Shown here: positions 60,922-64,000 of the stretch, piece after piece
Position numbering within the stretch: the first letter of the stretch is position 1
Layout: every line of letters begins with the position of its first letter
From: UBA11475 sp045655805
GTDB lineage: Bacteria; Bacillota; Clostridia; Christensenellales; Borkfalkiaceae
Direction: 5' to 3'
Length of the DNA: 64,000 nucleotides
Assembly (NCBI GenBank): GCA_045655805.1
Contig: JAZOPZ010000018.1
Coordinates: 1-64,000 of the forward strand
The notes under the pieces: generated by a model
The model's input: the letters and a program-made list of their open reading frames with translations, nothing else
Database searches by the model: none
Told to the model about the DNA's origin: nothing
Position numbers and translations under genes: made by a program

Positions 60922-62095
60922 AGTTATAATGCTTGCGATATGCCTTTTGACCGTGTATTTTTTTTCGAACGACTTTGGACAAATAGACGTAGAAAAAGCT
61001 TCAATCGTGACGGCTGTTGCAATTGACAAAGACACAAAAGGTTACGCAGTAAGTTTACAAATAGCAGTTCCCGAACAAAACGCTACTTCCACAAACAAAA
61101 AAACGGTGGTTACGGGTATAGGCAAAACCGTTGCAGAGGCTATTGGAGAAATTGGCTCGAAAACAGGTTGGTACCAAAAACTTGCATTTTGCAATATGGT
61201 TCTAATTGGCGAGGAACTAACAGACACCAACGTTATGAATTTTTTAGACTACTTTTCACGCAGTTTAAAAATACAAAGTTCTGCCCTACTAGCCGTTACG
61301 CAAGGAAAAGCATTAGAAGTGTTAAAAAAAGCAACACCCCTAGATAATTTTTCAGGGTTTGCGTTGCAAAAAATAATACTTAAGTCAAAAGGTATGACTG
61401 CAAGCGCTTTTTCGGTTGATATAAAAAATTTTTCAATCGGATATTACTCTCGTTCGAAAAGTGGTTATATGCCGTATGTGATTATGCAAGAAGATAACGC
61501 AACCACGCCAGTTTCTATAAACGAAAACAAAGAAAAATCAGATAAAGAAGACAAGCCCGTACTATTTAGCGCTGAACAAACGATGTTATTTTTAGGCGGT
61601 AAAAAAAGTGGTATGCTAAACAAAGAAGAAACCGCACTTGCTTTCTATTTAAAAAAGAACAGAACGGACACGGAACTTGCCATAAACGACGTTACTATCG
61701 ACGGAGAAAACGTCGACTTTATGATTTCGGTATTAAAAAGCAAAAGCAAAGTTACAGTAGATATACTTGATGACAAACCAATTCTTAAAATAGAACAAAA
61801 ATACTACGTTAAAATTACAGACGAAACTTCTTCTGATAACGATCTGTCTCAATCTCCGGCTATTATTTTACCAAAGGAATTAATTTCCAAAACCGAACTT
61901 AAAATAAAAGAAAACCTTTTATCTTTAGTTGAAACTTGCAAAAACGCTAAGACTGATATTTTACAAATAGACGAAATTCTTTATCGGCGACATCATAAGC
62001 ATTATGACCAATTAAAAAATGATTTGTTCAAGAATTTATCTGCTAAAGTTACCGTTAGCGTTTACGGACAAAAAGGTGTAAAATCAAAGCATTAA
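60902..62095 (+). CDS. gerAC: Spore germination protein, GerA C-subunit
   Basis: 397 residues, Ger(x)C family. N-terminal hydrophobic anchor (about 7-22), then the family opening VEKASIVTAVAIDKD and a three-domain extracytoplasmic body ending in an Arg-rich tail. Typical C-subunits are lipoproteins with a Gly-Cys at the end of the signal; here the stretch reads LLTVYFFSND with no usable lipobox Cys. GGAG precedes ATG 60902, and the start overlaps gerAB by 20 bases, so translation is coupled. Confidence 0.92.
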   Translation: MKFTRAKVIMLAICLLTVYFFSNDFGQIDVEKASIVTAVAIDKDTKGYAVSLQIAVPEQNATSTNKKTVVTGIGKTVAEAIGEIGSKTGWYQKLAFCNMVLIGEELTDTNVMNFLDYFSRSLKIQSSALLAVTQGKALEVLKKATPLDNFSGFALQKIILKSKGMTASAFSVDIKNFSIGYYSRSKSGYMPYVIMQEDNATTPVSINENKEKSDKEDKPVLFSAEQTMLFLGGKKSGMLNKEETALAFYLKKNRTDTELAINDVTIDGENVDFMISVLKSKSKVTVDILDDKPILKIEQKYYVKITDETSSDNDLSQSPAIILPKELISKTELKIKENLLSLVETCKNAKTDILQIDEILYRRHHKHYDQLKNDLFKNLSAKVTVSVYGQKGVKSKH

Positions 62096-62117
62096 AAAAG
62101 GGCTAAACAGCCCTTTT
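62096..62117 (+). terminator. Terminator of the ger operon
   Basis: Nine-base perfect stem (aaaagggct / agccctttt), 4-base loop, T run. It begins directly after the gerAC stop. It may also act for the minus-strand phosphatase gene that ends at 62155. Confidence 0.9.
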
Positions 62118-62154
62118 TATCATTTGCGTACCACTTTCACGATACCGTTTAGCG

Positions 62155-62631
62155 TTATTTATTGCCTTTTAAGTTTTCAAGCAAAGCGACAAGTCCCCTT
62201 TGTATATCAGAGTAAGTCACGTCAAACCTATCGGTATACCAAGGGTCAGCAACGTCGCCACTACCACAAAAATCAAGCAACTTACACACCTTACCGTCCT
62301 TATCTGAACCAAAAATCCTTAAACAATTTTTAAGATTGTTCTTGTCCATACAAACAAACAAATCACTCTTATCATAGTCGCTTGCTTTAAGTTGCACGGC
62401 GCGCTTACCATCACACGATATACCGTGTTTTAATAATTCGCGCTTTGCAGATGGATACACAGGGTTTCCTATGCCGTGATAAATTTCTTCAGAACTAGTT
62501 GCTACGGAGTTTACCTTAAAATCATCTGTAAGTCCCTCTTTTAAAAGCATATCTTTAAACATAAACTCTGCCATAGGTGAACGACAAATATTGCCGTGAC
62601 AAACGAAAGTTATTCTTTTAATATTGTTCAT
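62155..62631 (-). CDS. Low-molecular-weight protein tyrosine phosphatase
   Basis: 158 residues. P-loop CHGNICRS with catalytic Cys11 and Arg17, and general acid Asp in DPWYTDRF near residue 125. These enzymes dephosphorylate protein tyrosine or arginine residues (capsule kinases, or YwlE-type arginine phosphatases). The motif with Ile in CxGNICR fits both subgroups, and the gene neighbourhood does not decide. TAGGTAA precedes ATG 62631. Confidence 0.93.
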   Translation of the reverse strand: MNNIKRITFVCHGNICRSPMAEFMFKDMLLKEGLTDDFKVNSVATSSEEIYHGIGNPVYPSAKRELLKHGISCDGKRAVQLKASDYDKSDLFVCMDKNNLKNCLRIFGSDKDGKVCKLLDFCGSGDVADPWYTDRFDVTYSDIQRGLVALLENLKGNK

Positions 62632-62644
62632 AAATTACCTATAC

Positions 62645-62670
62645 AAAAAAGGCAAACTCGTTGCCTTTTT
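62645..62670 (-). terminator. cysK terminator
   Basis: Stem aaaaaggcaa / ttgccttttt with a 5-base loop, A/T runs on both strands, ending ten bases past the cysK stop at 62681. Confidence 0.85.
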
Positions 62671-62680
62671 GTTTATCATA

Positions 62681-63613
62681 TTATTCGTTTTCAAAAAGTG
62701 GCGTTGAAAAATATCTTTCAGCAGTATCAGGAAGAACGGTAACTACAGTTTTACCTTCCCCCAAAACTCTTGCGAGTTTTTTAGCAGCAGCAACGTTAGT
62801 GCCTGAAGAAATACCACACATAATCCCCTCTAAACGCGCCAAATCGCGTGAAGTTTGCAAAGCCTCTTCATCACTGATAATACAAACGTCTTCATAAATA
62901 TTACAGTTAAGCACAGGTGGGATAAGACCGTCTCCAATACCCATTTGTATGTGTGAGCCGATAGTACCACCTGCTAAAATAGCAGCGTTTTCAGGCTCGA
63001 CAGCCCAAATTTTAATATCAGGGTTTTGCGCTTTTAACACTTCGCCAATACCCGTAATCGTACCACCCGTACCTATGCCCGAACAAAAACCGTGAATAGG
63101 TCCTGCAACTTGTTCTAAAATTTCAAGCCCAGTATGGTGACGATGCACCGTTGGGTTTGCAGGGTTTTCAAACTGTTGAGGAACGTAAACGTTAGGGTCT
63201 TCTTTTGCCATTTTAAGTGCCAACTTTAAGCAGTTATCTATGCAATCACCGATATTTCCATCGTCGTGAACTAAAATAACTTCAGCACCGTAGTGGCGCA
63301 CGAGTTTACGGCGTTCTTCACTAACAGAATCAGGCATAATAATCTTGGTTTTATATCCTCTTACAGCACCGACGAGCGCAAGCCCAATACCTTGGTTACC
63401 ACTAGTAGGTTCGACAATTATGGTATCTTTATTAATAATACCCTTTTTTTCGGCAGACTTAATCATATTATACGCCGTACGCGTTTTAATTGAACCACCT
63501 ACGTTCAAACCTTCAAACTTTACTAATATTTCGGCACAGCCTTTTTCCGACATCTTGTTAAGTCTAATAATCGGGGTATGCCCTATTGCTTCTAAAACGT
63601 TATCGTATATCAT
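62681..63613 (-). CDS. cysK: Cysteine synthase (O-acetylserine sulfhydrylase family)
   Basis: 310 residues, fold type II PLP enzyme. PLP Lys in GGSIKTR (about residue 41), substrate loop EPTSGNQGIGLA, PLP phosphate loop GIGTGGTITG and late GISSGTNVAAA. Canonical CysK has SVKDR at the lysine and TSGNTG in the loop; here they are SIKTR and TSGNQG, a variant common in Clostridia as far as I recall. Makes cysteine from O-acetylserine (or phosphoserine) and sulfide. ATG 63613 lacks a Shine-Dalgarno and sits very close to a -10-like sequence. Confidence 0.9.
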   Translation of the reverse strand: MIYDNVLEAIGHTPIIRLNKMSEKGCAEILVKFEGLNVGGSIKTRTAYNMIKSAEKKGIINKDTIIVEPTSGNQGIGLALVGAVRGYKTKIIMPDSVSEERRKLVRHYGAEVILVHDDGNIGDCIDNCLKLALKMAKEDPNVYVPQQFENPANPTVHRHHTGLEILEQVAGPIHGFCSGIGTGGTITGIGEVLKAQNPDIKIWAVEPENAAILAGGTIGSHIQMGIGDGLIPPVLNCNIYEDVCIISDEEALQTSRDLARLEGIMCGISSGTNVAAAKKLARVLGEGKTVVTVLPDTAERYFSTPLFENE

Positions 63614-63680
63614 ACTTAAAATATTACTATATTTTTATGAAAAAATCAACAAAAACGCCACTAAAACTTAACGCTGTTTA

Positions 63681-63878
63681 CTACTTTCTATCCACCAACT
63701 CATCAATAGAAATATCAAAATAATTAGCAATGGTAATAAGTTGATTTATTGAAGGTTCCGTATACCCTGTTTCCCAATGAGATATAGTCTTAGAAGAAAT
63801 ATTTAAAATTTTAGCAAACGATTGTTGGTCTAGATTATTTTCTTTACGCAATATTTTTAAATTTTCCGCAAAACTCAT
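63681..63878 (-). CDS. XRE-family (Cro/CI-type) helix-turn-helix regulator
   Basis: 65 residues, essentially one HTH_3 domain (LRKENNLDQQSFAKILNIS...TISHWETGYTEPS). A stand-alone DNA-binding protein of this size usually represses itself and a divergent gene. GAGGGTG precedes ATG 63878. Two related palindromes lie in the 106-base gap to the next gene. The divergent gene is cut by the window end, so the partner is unknown. Confidence 0.9.
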   Translation of the reverse strand: MSFAENLKILRKENNLDQQSFAKILNISSKTISHWETGYTEPSINQLITIANYFDISIDELVDRK

Positions 63879-63903
63879 ATTAACACCCTCTTTAAATAAA
63901 TTG

Positions 63904-63918
63904 TATCAATATTTGAGA
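63904..63918. promoter_or_regulatory. Second XRE operator-like palindrome
   Basis: TATCAATATTTGAGA, 6-3-6 with one mismatch relative to the site at 63933-63947 and sharing its TTGAGA half. It lies between the XRE gene and the divergent promoter, 29 bases centre to centre from the first site. Confidence 0.55.
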
Positions 63919-63925
63919 AAAATAC

Positions 63926-63954
63926 TTGACATTCTCAATCTTTGAGAGTATAAT
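63926..63954 (+). promoter_or_regulatory. Near-perfect promoter for the gene at the right edge
   Basis: TTGACA (63926-63931) and TATAAT (63949-63954), exactly 17 bases apart, both perfect consensus. Confidence 0.85.
63933..63947. promoter_or_regulatory. XRE operator: perfect palindrome in the promoter spacer
   Basis: TCTCAA-TCT-TTGAGA occupies almost the whole -35/-10 spacer, so a bound protein would block RNA polymerase. Confidence 0.7.
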
Positions 63955-63984
63955 ATTACTAAATTTAACTTAGGTGGTTAACTT

Positions 63985-64000
63985 ATGGCTCCTTTAATTG
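63985..64000 (+). CDS. 5' end of an unknown gene, cut by window end
   Basis: ATG at 63985 with AGGTGG seven bases upstream begins Met-Ala-Pro-Leu-Ile. Only five codons are visible, so no identity can be given. It is divergent from, and probably controlled by, the XRE regulator. Confidence 0.6.

Noticed and set aside
1..64000. CRISPR arrays, tRNA or rRNA genes, insertion sequences
   Set aside because: No regularly spaced direct repeats with spacers, no tRNA-like cloverleaf and no transposase or terminal inverted repeats were recognised on reading.

Overview
The window is a low-GC chromosomal segment from a Firmicutes-type anaerobe, most likely an uncultured member of the Clostridia. Evidence: AT-rich intergenic regions with sigma-A-like promoters and AGGAGG ribosome-binding sites; Firmicutes-style gene blocks (ylxM-ffh-rpsP-khpA-rimM-trmD, dprA-topA-trmFO-hslV-hslU, deoC-deoD-deoB-cdd-pdp); a PerR regulator with a rubrerythrin; and a gerA-type germination operon, which points to a spore former or a descendant of one. 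No rRNA, tRNA, CRISPR array, insertion sequence or prophage was seen. The genus cannot be placed from sequence alone.

Layout. (1) 0-2.5 kb, minus strand: an orphan 286-aa protein, then a PerR-rubrerythrin oxidative-stress operon with two Per-box palindromes at its promoter. (2) 2.5-8.3 kb, minus: a four-gene operon of a GH3 beta-glucosidase, a glycerol-1-phosphate dehydrogenase and two paralogous NPP-type phosphodiesterases, all without signal peptides. (3) 8.5-28.5 kb, minus: a glycan locus with an AraC regulator, a large solute-binding lipoprotein, two sugar permeases, a GH43 lipoprotein and a 4041-aa lipoprotein. The last has an N-terminal CBM9-like domain and ten tandem modules with a period of about 1.07 kb. 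(4) 28.8-41.9 kb, minus: a tightly packed 12-gene housekeeping operon (GT-C-like membrane protein, comM, dprA, topA, trmFO, hslV, hslU, hisS, rseC-like, trx, asnA, yfcE). (5) 42.1-48.0 kb, minus: the ylxM-ffh-rpsP-khpA-rimM-trmD-rbgA-rnhB-yraN operon, with rplS displaced to the end under its own promoter and a structured leader. (6) 48.1-51.2 kb, minus: hotdog thioesterase, HD phosphohydrolase, TsaC/Sua5 and a frameshifted small lipoprotein. (7) 51.3-55.6 kb, minus: a complete nucleoside catabolic operon. (8) 55.8-62.1 kb, plus: an ABC exporter pair, then gerAA-gerAB-gerAC. (9) 62.1-64 kb: a low-molecular-weight phosphatase, a cysteine synthase and an XRE regulator with two operator-like palindromes beside a near-consensus promoter that reads out of the window.

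How it fits together. The accessory part (2.5-28.5 kb) looks like a glycan and glycerophosphate foraging module. Surface lipoproteins bind and trim a polysaccharide, an ABC importer (ATPase not encoded here) takes up products under AraC control, and the neighbouring cytoplasmic operon could release sugars and sn-glycerol-1-phosphate. The most novel items are the giant ten-module lipoprotein, the phosphodiesterase/G1P dehydrogenase operon, the double-rubredoxin rubrerythrin and several well-defined operator palindromes. Functions of the surface proteins and the substrate are inferences.
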